Part shown: one piece after another, positions 19,381-28,856 of the stretch
How the letters are laid out: the number at the start of each line of letters is the position of its first letter
Position numbering within the stretch: the first letter of the stretch is position 1
Assembly (NCBI GenBank): GCA_003427395.1
Contig: BFEA01000046.1
Span: forward strand, 2,507,492 to 2,538,804
Origin: Chara braunii
Lineage: Eukaryota; Streptophyta; Charophyceae; Charales; Characeae
Direction: 5' to 3'
DNA: 31,313 nucleotides
The notes under the pieces: generated by a model
The model's input: the letters and a program-made list of their open reading frames with translations, nothing else
What the model was told of the DNA's origin: nothing
Databases searched by the model: none
Made by a program: the position numbers and the translations under genes

Positions 19381-20275
19381 TTAGCAACGACTCGCCATTC
19401 AACATGTTGTTAGGTATGTATTACCTTGAGGTTGCAAAGCCCCAGTTTGACTGGGACCGAAAGGTGCTTAAGCATGTCTTACCGAAAGGGAGGACAGTAA
19501 GACTCGCAAAGTACGAAGCCAGCAGTTTGATAGACACGTATGGTTGCATGTGCGCATCAGCATTTTACAATTATTATAAACATAACCAAGAGGAGGGTAT
19601 GTACAAAGTCTTTGTCTTTGAGAAAGGGGAAGTCGTTAAATCGACCCCAGAGATAAAAGTTGTCATTGCTAAGTACCTTGATACGTTTGAGGATCCTTCA
19701 GGAGTCGTAGACAGGGAGGTTTCCCATGCCATAGAGATCATCCCAGGTACCAAGACACCAAAAAGGAGAATCTAGAGGATGGCTATGGCCGAGTTGGACG
19801 AGCTTCTTTGGCAACTGAAAGAGCTCACAAAGAAGGTTGGATTCGGCCTAGCACCTCCCCCTCCGGCTCACCAGTTCCATTTGTCCCGAAGAAGGGGGGG
19901 ACACTGAGGATGTGCATTGATTATAGAGGCCTCAATGTCATCATTGTTAAAAAAGCAAAGCCTCTACCTCGAATCGGCGACCTTTTGGATAGGGTGCAGG
20001 AATGTAAGTACTTCACTGAGATAGATCTTAAGTCTGACATCCATCAAATTGCCATTAGACGAGAGGATCAGCACAAAATCGCATTTCAATAGACTAGGTA
20101 CGGTCTATATGAGTTTGTGGTAATGCCTTTTGGCCTTCGCAATGCGTCGGTCACATTCCAACACTACATAAAATAGGATTTTTTATGTCTGCTTGGATAA
20201 GTTCACCATCGTGTACCTCGACACCATTCTTATCTTCAGTAGAACTGTTGAGGAGCATGCCCAGCATGTAGAAAC
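19371..20275 (+). pseudogene. Protease end, linker and RT palm of element C, up to the hAT insertion
   Basis: 19371-19775 carries the LLGMYYLEVAKPQFDWDR and YGCMCASAFYNYYK linker also seen in B and D, ending at a TAG. RT resumes after a frameshift: [44 protein letters not shown] (motif A Asp present, Gly-Tyr replaced), and a TAG at about 20090. VVMPFGLRNASVTF follows, then another shift to KFTIVYLDTILIF. The catalytic YLDD is YLDT (20214-20225), so the second Asp is lost. The reading is interrupted at 20275 by the DNA transposon, and RT continues at 20869. Confidence 0.87.
20268..20275. repeat. Target-site duplication, left copy
   Basis: GTAGAAAC is identical to 20861-20868 on the other side of the hAT-like element. 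In the ungapped RT gene it occurs once (His-Val-Glu-Thr codons). Confidence 0.88.
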
Positions 20276-20860
20276 CATGGCTACGATCCGGACGTTCGGA
20301 CCGCCGTCCAGAGGATTCTGTCCGGACTCCAGACGTCCGGTCCGGAAGGTCCGGGTCTGCCAAATTTCGAGGAAAAAAAAAAACAAAAAAAAAACGGCCC
20401 AGGACCCTTCCCAATTGAGGAGCCAAGCCCCCAAAATTGTTTTGGGGGGTTTTCAGGCCCATGTATGCTTGTTTTGGAGGTCCGGACATGCTCTCTCTCT
20501 ATAACAATTTATTAGACAACCCTAATTTTTTAATTATTAATAGTTCATTACCTTTAATAGTTTTTAATTTTTTTTTTAAAGATTTATATTAGTTTTTGAC
20601 TTTTAACTCAAGTTTGGTTAGAAATGCTGACATGACTTTGAGGCGAAAGTGGTTTGCATTGTTATTCTACATAACCTACTTTTTTTTCAGATTTTTTTTT
20701 TGTTTTGTTTTTTTTAACGATCCGGACATTTCCGGACCTGTCCGGACCCCCCATGTCCAGAAGTCCGGAAATGTTCGGAATTCCGGGTATCCAGAAACTA
20801 CCGAACACGGGTCCGGTTCCATGTCCGGAAATGTTCGGGTCTGGGTCTGGCATAGCCATG
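20276..20860. mobile_element. hAT-like non-autonomous DNA transposon (MITE) in the RT of element C
   Basis: 585 bp flanked by a perfect 8-bp direct repeat GTAGAAAC (20268-20275 and 20861-20868), which fits the hAT target pattern nTnnnnAn. The ends are inverted: CATGGCTACG at the left and, on the other strand, CATGGCTATG at the right. Removing the element with one repeat copy restores the RT reading frame exactly, which fixes the boundaries. No transposase is encoded. Both end regions are packed with TCCGGA-type motifs, while the centre is A/T-rich. A different superfamily with 8-bp duplications is possible but less likely. Confidence 0.85.
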
Positions 20861-20868
20861 GTAGAAAC
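20861..20868. repeat. Target-site duplication, right copy
   Basis: GTAGAAAC is identical to the left copy; RT coding sequence resumes directly after it. Confidence 0.88.
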
Positions 20869-21644
20869 AATACTTTCACTCATGCGACAACACAAATATA
20901 AGATCAATTTAAAAAAATGCGAGTTCGGTCACACTAAAATGTTGTACTTGGGTCATGAAGTGCCCGCGAAAGGAGTGAGGCTTGAAGATGTGAAGGTGGC
21001 CAGCATTCGTGATTGGCCACAACCTCAACCTATGACAGGGGTCATATCATTCTTAGGGATGATCGGCTACTATCGCAATTTCGTAAAAAAACTATAGTTC
21101 GGTGGCCGCCCCTTTGACTGATCTAACACGCCTCGACACACCATGGGAATGGACAGACGGATGTGAGGCATCCTTCAAACGATTGAAGTATGCTCTCATG
21201 CATCACGAGATTCTCATGCTTCCCAACCCATAGAATCCATCCATTGTGACCACTGACGCAAGCCAATATGGCATTGGCGCAGTGCTGGCCCAACAGGAAG
21301 GGAAGAAGTTGAGGTCGATCGAATACATGAGTAAGAAGATATCATCAAAGAAGTTGGCGAAGCCCACCTATGACAGGGAACTTTATGCCTTTACAAGGCC
21401 CTTGTCCTATCTGTTGAAAAGGTTTTCTACTTGAGGACCGACCATCGGACACTCAAATGGATCAAGACACAGCTTGTTCTATCCGATGCACTTAAACGCT
21501 AGGATTGAAGTCATAGATCAATATGACTTCAAGCTAGATTATGTGAAGGGAGAGTACAATAAGATTGCCGATGCGTTGTCACATAGGGCAGACTACCTAG
21601 GTGCGCTAATTACCTAGTTTGGCCTATCCAACGAAGTAACTTGA
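20869..21644 (+). pseudogene. RT thumb, connection and RNase H of element C
   Basis: After the DNA transposon the RT continues as LSLMRQHKYKINLKKCEFG and SFLGMIGYYRNFVKKL. It breaks at about 21097, resumes with the LTRLDTPWEWTDGC section in another frame, and carries RNase H at 21246-21434 (VTTDASQYGIGAVLAQQ with the first Asp; PTYDRELYAF with the Glu). A frameshift near 21400 follows, and the TDH region and ADALS end (about 21570-21590) are in other frames with stops. The order and motifs are those of B. Confidence 0.84.
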
Positions 21645-22103
21645 TTGATGGTGGATGCCTACAATTACGATCCCGTCATGATGAACATCATACACAAACT
21701 AGAGGCCCAAGACACAGCCATATCAGATGAGTTTGTGATGGTGGATGGGTTACTCTTTCTTGAAAAGGCAGGGTTCAAGAGATTATATGTCCCATCTAGT
21801 GAAATTCTACGTAGTTTTTTTTTAGGTGAAGCTCATGATGCGACTGGGCATTTCGGCTACAAGAAGACTAATGCTAATCTAGTACAACGTTTCTGGTGGC
21901 CTGGTATGCTAGACGATGCAAAGAAGTATGTACAAACTTGTCAAGTCTGTCAGCGGAATAAGCCGCGAACTCAAGCACCGCTTGGGTTATTGAAGCCATT
22001 GCCTATTCCTGCAGGTCAAGGACTCCATGGACTTCATGGATACTCTCGTGACCGGCAAGAGTGGCCAACGACACATCTTCGTCATAGTGGACAGGTTCAC
22101 TAA
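21645..22103 (+). pseudogene. Integrase N-terminal zinc domain of element C
   Basis: It contains the HHCC zinc-binding domain: His at residues 64 and 69 (AHDATGHFGYKK) and Cys at 99 and 102 (CQVCQRNKPRTQ), spanning 21834-21950 with H-x4-H-x29-C-x2-C spacing. The frame continues through APLGLLKPLPIP and then shifts at about 22010, so the start of the core domain (MDFMD..., with the first catalytic Asp at about 22030-22045) is in another frame. Confidence 0.87.
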
Positions 22104-22761
22104 GTACACTAGAGTAATTGCCATGCCAGAAACCGCAAGGACTGAACACGTCATCAAGTTATTCATGGATAATAACTAGGTGCGTGATTTTGGACTGCCT
22201 AAGACTATTGTCAGTGATAGAGATGTCCGGTTCATGAGTGAGATGTGGAAGAAAAACGTTGAACAAATGGGGAATCAACTCCAAATGACTTCGGGGAATC
22301 ATCCCGAAGCCAACGACCAAGCGGAACAGATGAACCACGTGGTGCAGCATCTACTGAGGCATTACATCAAACCCAACCAGGATGATTGGGATGAGAAACT
22401 TCCTCTCATCGTCAGCCTTTACAATAACGTTGTACATAGCACCATCGGGGCCAGTCCCAATCAGCTGCATTTGGGGTGGAATCCTAGTTCTGCACTAGAC
22501 TTCCTCCTTGAAAACTGACCAACTGCAACACCCGGAACCATAGCATTTGGTGTCCAGTATGAAAAACTGTTGCAGTAGGTTGTCAAACACATCAGAAAAT
22601 CTCAAGAGACAATGATTGCCTCTAAGAACAAACACAAACGGCAGTCCACATTTCAGGTAGGGGAACGTGTTTGGATAAAGGCAAGTGAATTAGGGCAGGA
22701 ATTCGTAATCTCTCCGAGACTTATGCCATAGTACTTTGGTCCCTGGGGAGTTCTAGATATT
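22104..22761 (+). pseudogene. Integrase catalytic core of element C
   Basis: A TAG at about 22180 splits the core. 22180-22518 carries IVSDRDVRFM with the second catalytic Asp (22216-22218), NHPEANDQAEQMN with the catalytic Glu (22306-22308), and RHYIKPNQDDWDEKLPL. A TGA at 22516 ends it. Further stops (about 22577 and 22728) interrupt the spacer and FQVGERVWIK region leading to the C-terminal domain. Confidence 0.85.
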
Positions 22762-23109
22762 GTGGGTAGTGATTTGGATGGTCCCTCGTACGCCATCAGA
22801 GTCCCTGGTCATCTGCGCATTTACCCTGTATTTCACGCTTCCAAGCTGGCAGGTTTCGCTGAGACAAATCAGTTCCTATCAAGGAGGCCAATGTTACCCC
22901 CAACCATGGATGGCCATGTGGACGTCGATGACATTTTGGAACATAGAGACTTGCCTGTTCCCAAGCCTGTGGGCAGGGGAAGACCGCCAAAACCTATGAA
23001 GGAGTACAGGGTCAGATTCAGGCATCATACAGATCCAAAGGAAGCTTGTTGGTTCACAAGAGAGGAGCTCGTCAGAGCAACACCTCAAATCGTGGTTGAG
23101 TACGAATGA
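22762..23109 (+). pseudogene. Integrase C-terminus with chromodomain, element C
   Basis: The open frame has the DGPSYAIRVPGHLRIYPVFH small fold and the chromodomain: VDVDDILEHRDLPV, GRGRPPKP, YRVRFRHHTDPKEACWFTREEL. It ends at a TGA (23107-23109) about 50 bp before the polypurine tract. It is the best preserved chromodomain in the window. The equivalent domains of B (7282-7635) and D (27745-28149) align with it throughout. Confidence 0.88.
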
Positions 23110-23159
23110 AGACTGAAGGGGAAAGCACCTGCATAGAAGCATCTCAGCGGACTTTCGAA

Positions 23160-23175
23160 ACTAAGGGGGATGGAA
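23160..23175 (+). other. Polypurine tract of element C
   Basis: ACTAAGGGGGATGGAA lies directly before TGTGAGG, the LTR start. B and D have ATGGAGGAGGGAA at the same place. Confidence 0.8.
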
Positions 23176-23882
23176 TGTGAGGATTGAGCCCTCACGAGAC
23201 CCTTACACACATGCAAGTGTTCTGGGTCGTGGTCCCCAACAAGCATTGTGCCCGCCCTAAGTGAAGGCAGGCCTGAATATCCACGTGAGGCCTCCGTTAG
23301 ACATTTTTCCATACGTGGGGCATCCGACAGTTGCAGCACGCTAGTTGGTTACAAAGCAATGTAAGCAACAGCTGCACTGCACAGTTGAGCCCAGTGCCCC
23401 GGTTGGTTGCGCTCTGGGCACACACATTGGGAGGCGGACACATCAGCCGTGGGCGAATGGGAAAGCAGCATTGTCATCACACAACCTCCATGGGCCCATG
23501 AGAATGTGGCAAACACTTGCAGCCTGGACATGCCCAAAGGGCCCAGGCCCGTAACAGTCGAGGTTGGTCTGGGCATAGATATTGGGGCCCGAAAATGTCC
23601 TGCCCAGGCAAGGGCATTCTGGCCTTGGCAGGCAATGCGGACCCGCTGTTGGGTTGCCGCGCTAGTGCCTGCATTGCAGCATGGGCGTTGCTGGTCGGAC
23701 ATGCCCACGGGTGCAGAGGTGAGGGGCATTGCTGACGCAGTGAGCGCACGCACAGCAGGCATAGCCGAGCTGCAGGGGCGCAGGCAGGTGATGGCCATGG
23801 TGATCTTCGGGTAGGGGGCGCATGCTGAAGGGAACCAAGGGGTGATGTGAGGAGGGGAGAGAACGCACCTGGTGTACCCTAG
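23176..23882 (+). repeat. Element C 3' LTR, first ~707 bp
   Basis: This starts TGTGAGGATTG and aligns with the C 5' LTR (14892 onward) from about 23311 to 23882. It stops at 23882, where the terminal CA (read inverted) of an A-family LTR begins. The missing last part is matched by 1-205 on the - strand. Confidence 0.86.
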
Positions 23883-24829
23883 TGAATGCCTCAATCTCGC
23901 TTGCAACGTGCAGACATGTACGTGCCGATGGAAAAAACAACTTCACGAACTCACTGTCAGCAATGAACTTGCGACGGTGACATGCACCCACACAAAAAAC
24001 TCAAGGATATGGCCTCTGGCCAGGAACTCAGCTTAAGTCAACTGTTACAACTTGCAGCTATGGCCGTTGAACATTGTCTGACGTTCCATCTGAACACTAT
24101 CTCCATCATCGACATCACATATACACTACAGTCTCTCTCTTATTGATGTCAGCAGTTGGCGGCTATGACCGCCGTCGTCTTCCTCTGCCCACTTCAGCTT
24201 CGGGCACCTGCAGACTTCCACTGCACAAGTCGCTCCAACAGCGCTTCTGCATGGCTCACAGGCGAACGAATGAATGGTTGAGCGCTGCCACTTTGTTTAT
24301 ACTGTTTCATAGTAGTAGCCTAGCGTGCCCCAGGCCCTAGGCCAAACCGAGTGGGTTTGGAGGGCCCAAACCGCGTGGGCCTGGAGGGCCCAAACCGTGT
24401 GGGGATGGGAGGCCCAAACCGCGTGGGCCAAACCACGTGGGCCCTCACCTGGTACTTGTTGACGGGACGAGTGGATTGTGCCTATTTGCTGACTCAGACG
24501 CGGTAGACTGCCCTACGACCTTCTAAAACCTACAGACTAACCTTTTACTAACAGCTAAGACTAACTACGGACTGACCCTTACACTACCAAAAAGCCAGAT
24601 AGAGGCTTCCAGAGGGACCTAGGCTAGACCTAACGGTAAGACGCTAGACTGCTAATATGAAGGTCTACGGATCAAGACCTAACGCCTAACTAATCTAAGG
24701 GTCTAGGGATAGGGTGCGGATTCAAATCTCACATGGGGCTGCAGGGTCAATGTGCAGGGTTACAGGGTAGGTCTAGGGATCGAGTCCTGGGATCTGCAAG
24801 TGTCGGGTAAATTGAGGGAAACCGTTTCA
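23883..24829 (-). repeat. A-family 3' LTR
   Basis: It starts TGAAACGG at 24829 and ends GGCATTCA at 23883. It aligns with the element A 5' LTR (206-1176) along its length, including a shortened G-box/TGGGCC array (about 24345-24465) and a TATA box TATAAACAAA (24301-24292). A small deletion is present next to its end, and there is an extra ~30 bp near 24590-24625. Confidence 0.88.
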
Positions 24830-24842
24830 CTCCCGCCGTCCT
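24830..24842 (-). other. Polypurine tract of the A-family element
   Basis: AGGACGGCGGGAG on the - strand precedes the LTR start TGAAAC. It is purine-rich with two C interruptions. Confidence 0.6.
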
Positions 24843-24867
24843 AAATTCGAGGTCCTTCGAGAACTCT

Positions 24868-25479
24868 CTAACTCAAGACATGACCTTTACCTTTCCTTGC
24901 CCTCTCGTAGGCATGTACTATATCAGGAGCGATATCTAGAAGCTCGGTTTGTGTGAACCACCTGTCGTCCTCAGGTTCTTGATAGGCAAATTTGACTTTA
25001 TACCGTTTATGGGGACAACCCCGACCTTTGGTTCTAAGAACGTTTTCTTCCACTATCCGATCTATGTCGTATGCGCCATCCATGTCTGGCGGAATCATAG
25101 ACCTCCGTGAAGGAAACTGCTCACCGGTGGTGCGTGGCAACAACTTTGACACATAGAAGATTGGGTACGTATGGAGGTGCAGTGGTATCTCTATCGTGTA
25201 TGACGGTTCGTCCTCTCCTCCTTTTAGGACAAGCCACGATCCTCTATATGTGGGTAAGAGCTTCCACGAGATATTCTCCTCGGGTGCAAATTCCTTAGAC
25301 TTGACCCAAACTAGGTCGCCTACCTGAAACTGTGAAGGTCGACGATGCTTATCTGCTTGCTCAATCATGTGAAGCTGGACTTTCTTAAAGTTTTCGACAA
25401 CTTTAGCAACCTCCTTCTCGTGTTGCACGGCGAACTCTCTTGTGTCAGGAGGTAATCTCTGAATTTGATGCTGGTTCAA
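24868..25479 (-). pseudogene. Integrase C-terminal region, A-family element
   Basis: The open frame starts after the integrase core. Its first half is a helical spacer (VQHEKEVAKVVENFKKVQLHMIEQ). The small fold follows (FQVGDLVWVKSKEF, YTIEIPLHLHTYPIFYVSKLL), then a chromodomain-like end (YDIDRIVEENVL, YKVKFAYQEPEDDRWFTQTELL). The sequence is clearly a different lineage from the B, C and D integrases (for example GGEDEPSYTIEIP versus DPDGPSYVIRIP). The TGA stop is 38 bp before the LTR start. A stop codon precedes it (about 25480), separating it from the core. Confidence 0.82.
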
Positions 25480-26277
25480 TCACTCAAACGGTCTCCTCGG
25501 TCTAAAGGATTTATGGAGCTCGTCAGGAGTTCGACGGGTAGCTAAGTGTACACTATGGTTATAGGCGCTAGCTACCTTTGGAAGCATCTCGTCCCAATTT
25601 ACTTGATCTGGTCTAAAGTACATTATGAGTAATTGCTGCAAGATCTTATTCATTTGCTATGTCTGGCCGTTCGTCTCTGGAGGACGGCCTTACGACATCA
25701 ACAGGTTAGTGTCGTATAGTTTCATAAGATCCTGCCAGTTCTGGCTAGTGAACTGCGTGTCCCGATCACTAACTATGGACAGCGGTATACAGTGCTCGCT
25801 GACCCAAAAAGCAAAGAACTTTTCTAGGCAAAGGTACAAAGACTGCATATTTACTAAATTACTATGACCATGACTTGGCTTTTACCATGCCTACACCTGA
25901 CTCCCGTATCCATGAAGTCTATGGCATAAAGTCCATGTAAACGGATTCTTCAGGTCATGAGGGAATAGGCAAGGGTTTGAGAAGGCCTAATGGTGCTCGA
26001 GTCGTTGTCTTATTGCACTGGCAGACTTTGCAGTTGCGTGCATAATCTATGCAGTCCGCCTTTATGCCAGGCCATGTATACGACATCATGAGGTTGGCCG
26101 TAGTCTTTTGCCAACCAAAGTGCCCTTCTGTATCATGGCATTCCCCTAAGATCAAACTACGGATCTCCTCGTTATTGGGGACGCACAGTCCGTCAATGAC
26201 ATTGGTCTTCTCAAACAGTAGCCTGTTCACGGTTCGATAGTGTGGCTTGCTATCAGGGGTTTCTTTTACTTGTCTCA
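25480..26277 (-). pseudogene. Integrase zinc domain and core, A-family element
   Basis: From 26277 down: NRLLFEKTNVIDGLCVPNN, then the HHCC zinc domain ECHDTEGHFG...CKVCQCNK (26137-26021) and APLGLLKPLPIP. The core (25955-25480) is broken by stops and shifts, but SIVSDRDTQFTSQNW (about 25780-25740, second Asp), PPETNGQT followed by a stop in place of Glu (about 25681-25655), and QVNWDEMLPKVASAYNHSVH (about 25610-25550) are clear. At 26277 the coding sequence joins B-type LTR sequence. It has no RNase H upstream, which defines the right breakpoint of the inferred inversion. Confidence 0.83.
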
Positions 26278-26804
26278 GAGGGCAGTTGGGTGCTGGTGAC
26301 CACCACACGCCTTGGGCCTGTTTACTTCGGACTGAGGCTCAGCCTCGTGGGGCCTACCGGAAGCTTCTGGGCCAGGGCCCAGTACGGCATTACGCCACGC
26401 AGCAGCAGGCCACTTCGGTATAGGGAAGGGCCTGCCTACACATTGGGCATTCGGGCACTGGCTGCATGCTGCGCTAACGCCAGCCAACGCTCACGCATTC
26501 ACGGCCGAGCTGGAAGGAGCAGGCAGCCATAGCCGACCTGCGCTGCTGTATGCTGGATGGGGCGCATGGTGGTCCTTGGGTGCATGTGGCATCTATGAGT
26601 TGGGAAACAAGGTTGTGAGTGATACGAGAGACATACCTGGTGCTTGAAGCGTACGGCATTGGCCGAGATCTGCTCGTTCTTCGGGGAGCTGTTGACGTCA
26701 TCAGTGGCATTGTAGATAAGCTAGATAGGATCTGCCATTTGTAGTCTGGGCGCCAAGCTCCACATAGGATATCGACATTGGTTCTTCGTTGATGATGATG
26801 AGAC
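26278..26804 (+). repeat. Element B 3' LTR, later part (separated piece)
   Basis: It aligns closely by eye with 14124-14651 (the element B 5' LTR, inverted), more closely than with the D LTR next to it. It begins about 87 bp after the point where the other 3' LTR piece (7021-7173) stops, and ends at 'gatgatgatgagac', where the end of the D LTR starts. No gene lies here. Confidence 0.84.
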
Positions 26805-27643
26805 TGCAAGGAAGATGAGCGATAGTGAACTTCAGCAATCAAACAACATCATACACATAAGACCAGATAGTCGTGACCTCGAACCAATAGCAGAATTCCA
26901 TCACGAGTTTCACCAAATAAGAGCACACCAAAAGCTCATAATTGACAATGCTGGAATAGTCTCATCATCATCATCAACGAAGAACCAATGTTGATATCCT
27001 ATCTGGCGCTCGGCGCCCAGACTACAGATGGCAGATCCTATCTAGCCTAGACTACAATGCCGAAGATGATGACAACAACTCTCCCGAAGTACGAGTAGAT
27101 AGCGGCCAATGCCGCACACTTCCAGCACCAGGTACGTCTCTCGCATCACTCACAACCTCGTTCCCCAACACACAGATGCCACGTGGACCCAAGGACCACC
27201 CTGTGCCACACCCAGCTCCCAGCAACGCAGCTTGCCCGTGAGCGCGTGAGAGCTGGCCAGCTTCAGCACAGCAGCGCTCGCACAACATGCAGCCAACACC
27301 CGAATGTTCCCAAGAAGCTTCTGGTAGGCCCCGGTAGGCTGAGGCCCAGTCCGAAACAAATCAGGCCCAGGGCCTGAGGTGGTTGCTTGTGCCCAACTGC
27401 CTTCGGCCTGTGTTTGGCCCACATCCCGTATCCAGCCCAGGGCCTGCCTTCGATACATGCAAACAGGCGGCCCAGGGCCTGGGTTCTTTCAACCAACTGG
27501 CGTTGCACAACTGCCTGAATTTCCTTAGTTCTGTGGTGGCCAAAAAGGGGCCCTCAGGTCCTCGTCGAGCTTGCCTTCACTTAGGGCGGCCGACATGCTG
27601 CTTGACAGGGCTTGAAGGGGCTCGTCGAGGCTGTGGCCTCACA
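26805..27643 (-). repeat. Element D 3' LTR
   Basis: It starts TGTGAGGCC (27643) after the polypurine tract and ends CTTCCTTGCA (26805). It is the same LTR family as B and C, with the GGCGC-TCG-GCGCC hairpin (27005-27017). The neighbouring 'gagac' (26800-26804) could be the target duplication; the other copy would be outside the window. Confidence 0.85.
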
Positions 27644-27656
27644 TTCCCTCCTCCAT
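27644..27656 (-). other. Polypurine tract of element D
   Basis: ATGGAGGAGGGAA on the - strand directly precedes the LTR start and is identical to that of element B. Confidence 0.8.
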
Positions 27657-27744
27657 GGCTTCAACAGTCCTCTGAGAAGCTCAGTCTTCAATCATCGGGG
27701 GCTTTCCCTTCGCTTTCCCTTCTCCAGAGATTTCTCGTATTGGG

Positions 27745-28149
27745 CTACAACCTGAGGAGCGATCTGCATGAGTTCCTCCCTGGTGAACCATTGATCTTCC
27801 TTTGGATCATTATGATGCCGGAACCGAACGTGGTACTGCAGCTTCGGTTACGGAGGACGTACCCTGCCGGTCGGTCTTGGCACGGCAGCTCCCTGTGATC
27901 CACGATGTCATCGATGTCCACCTCTCCGTCCATGGTTGGGGGCAGCATTGAGCGACGTGAGGGGAACTGGTCTGTTTCCTTGAAGGGCGCAAGCTTAGAG
28001 GCGTGAAAGACAGGATATGTGCGGAGATGACCTGGGATCCGGATTACATAAGACGGCCCATCCGGATCAGTCCCGACAATGTCTAAGACCTCCCATGGTC
28101 CAAAATATTGAGGCATGAGCTTGCGGGAGATCCCATGCTCCTGTCCCAA
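27745..28149 (-). pseudogene. Integrase C-terminus and chromodomain, element D
   Basis: It has LMPQYFGPWEVLDIVG, DGPSYVIRIPGHLRTYPVFH and VDIDDIVDHRELP, after which a frameshift scrambles the second half of the chromodomain (the homologous FRHHTDPKEDRW text is present in another frame at about 27800-27770). Upstream a TAG replaces the Trp of RVWVK at about 28165. Confidence 0.85.
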
Positions 28150-28856
28150 TTCTGAGGACTTAACCTAGACTCTGTCCCCAACCTGGAATGTAGATGGGCG
28201 ACGGTGTCTGTTTTGAGATTCTATCATTGTCGTCTGTGCCTTTTGCATCTGTTCTACTGCCTGCTGCATCTTTTGTTTGTAACGATAAGCGAACTCTAAG
28301 GTACCCGGTGCAGCAGTTGGCTGGTTCTCAGGAAGGAGAAAATCTAAGGGCAGTCTAGGCTTGAAGGTCGGTAGTAAGTTGTTTGGGCTCACCCTAGTGG
28401 CATTGTGTACAGTGTTATTGTACAGGCTGGCGACGAGAGCAAGCTTCTCATCCCAATCCACCTGATTGGGCTTGATGTAATGCCGCAACAGGTGTTGTAC
28501 AGTGCGGTTCAGTTGCTCGGCTTGGCCATTGGCCTCTGGGTGATTCCCAGAGGTCATCTGCAAGGGTGTTCCCTGTTCAACAGCAGCCGGCCTTCCACAA
28601 CTCACTGGTGAATCGGACATCCCTGTCACTCACGATTGACTTAGGCAGACCAAAATCCCTGACCCAGTTCTCCTTAAAAAGTCTGATTACGTGCTCGGTC
28701 TTTGCAGTCTCTGGCATGGCTATCAACCTAGCATACTTACTAAATCTATCCACGATGACGAAGATATGTCTCATCCCGCTCTTGCTAGTTACCAGCATAT
28801 CCATGAAGTCCATGGACAAACTCTCACCAGGCCTTTCCGGAATCGGAAGACAGTCT
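28150..28856 (-). pseudogene. Integrase core, element D, fused to RT by deletion
   Basis: The core starts with [13 protein letters not shown] (first catalytic Asp, about 28815) and VDRFSKYARLIAMPETAKTEHV, then SIVSDRDVRFTSELW (second Asp). A frameshift at about 28590 leads to 28629-28165 with NHPEANGQAEQLN (catalytic Glu) and RHYIKPNQVDWDEKLALV. All three catalytic residues are present. The HHCC zinc domain is absent, because the sequence before [10 protein letters not shown] is RT. Confidence 0.87.

Larger units (their letters stand above)
14892..23882 (+). mobile_element. Element C: Ty3/gypsy chromovirus, nearly full length
   Basis: In order: 5' LTR without its first ~135 bp (14892-15852), PBS (15856), leader, gag, protease, RT (split by a hAT-like insertion), RNase H, integrase, chromodomain, polypurine tract, and 3' LTR (23176-23882) cut by the inverted part of element A. 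It is the host of the other insertions: B lies in its 5' LTR, A in its 3' LTR, and the DNA transposon in its RT. All coding sections are interrupted. Confidence 0.88.
23883..26277 (-). mobile_element. 3' part of an A-family element (integrase and 3' LTR), inverted
   Basis: Read on the - strand: integrase zinc domain from 26277, core, C-terminal domain, polypurine tract and an LTR that is the same family as the element A 5' LTR. It lacks gag, protease, RT and RNase H, exactly the parts present at 206-7020. I infer both are one element separated by an inversion. Confidence 0.85.
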
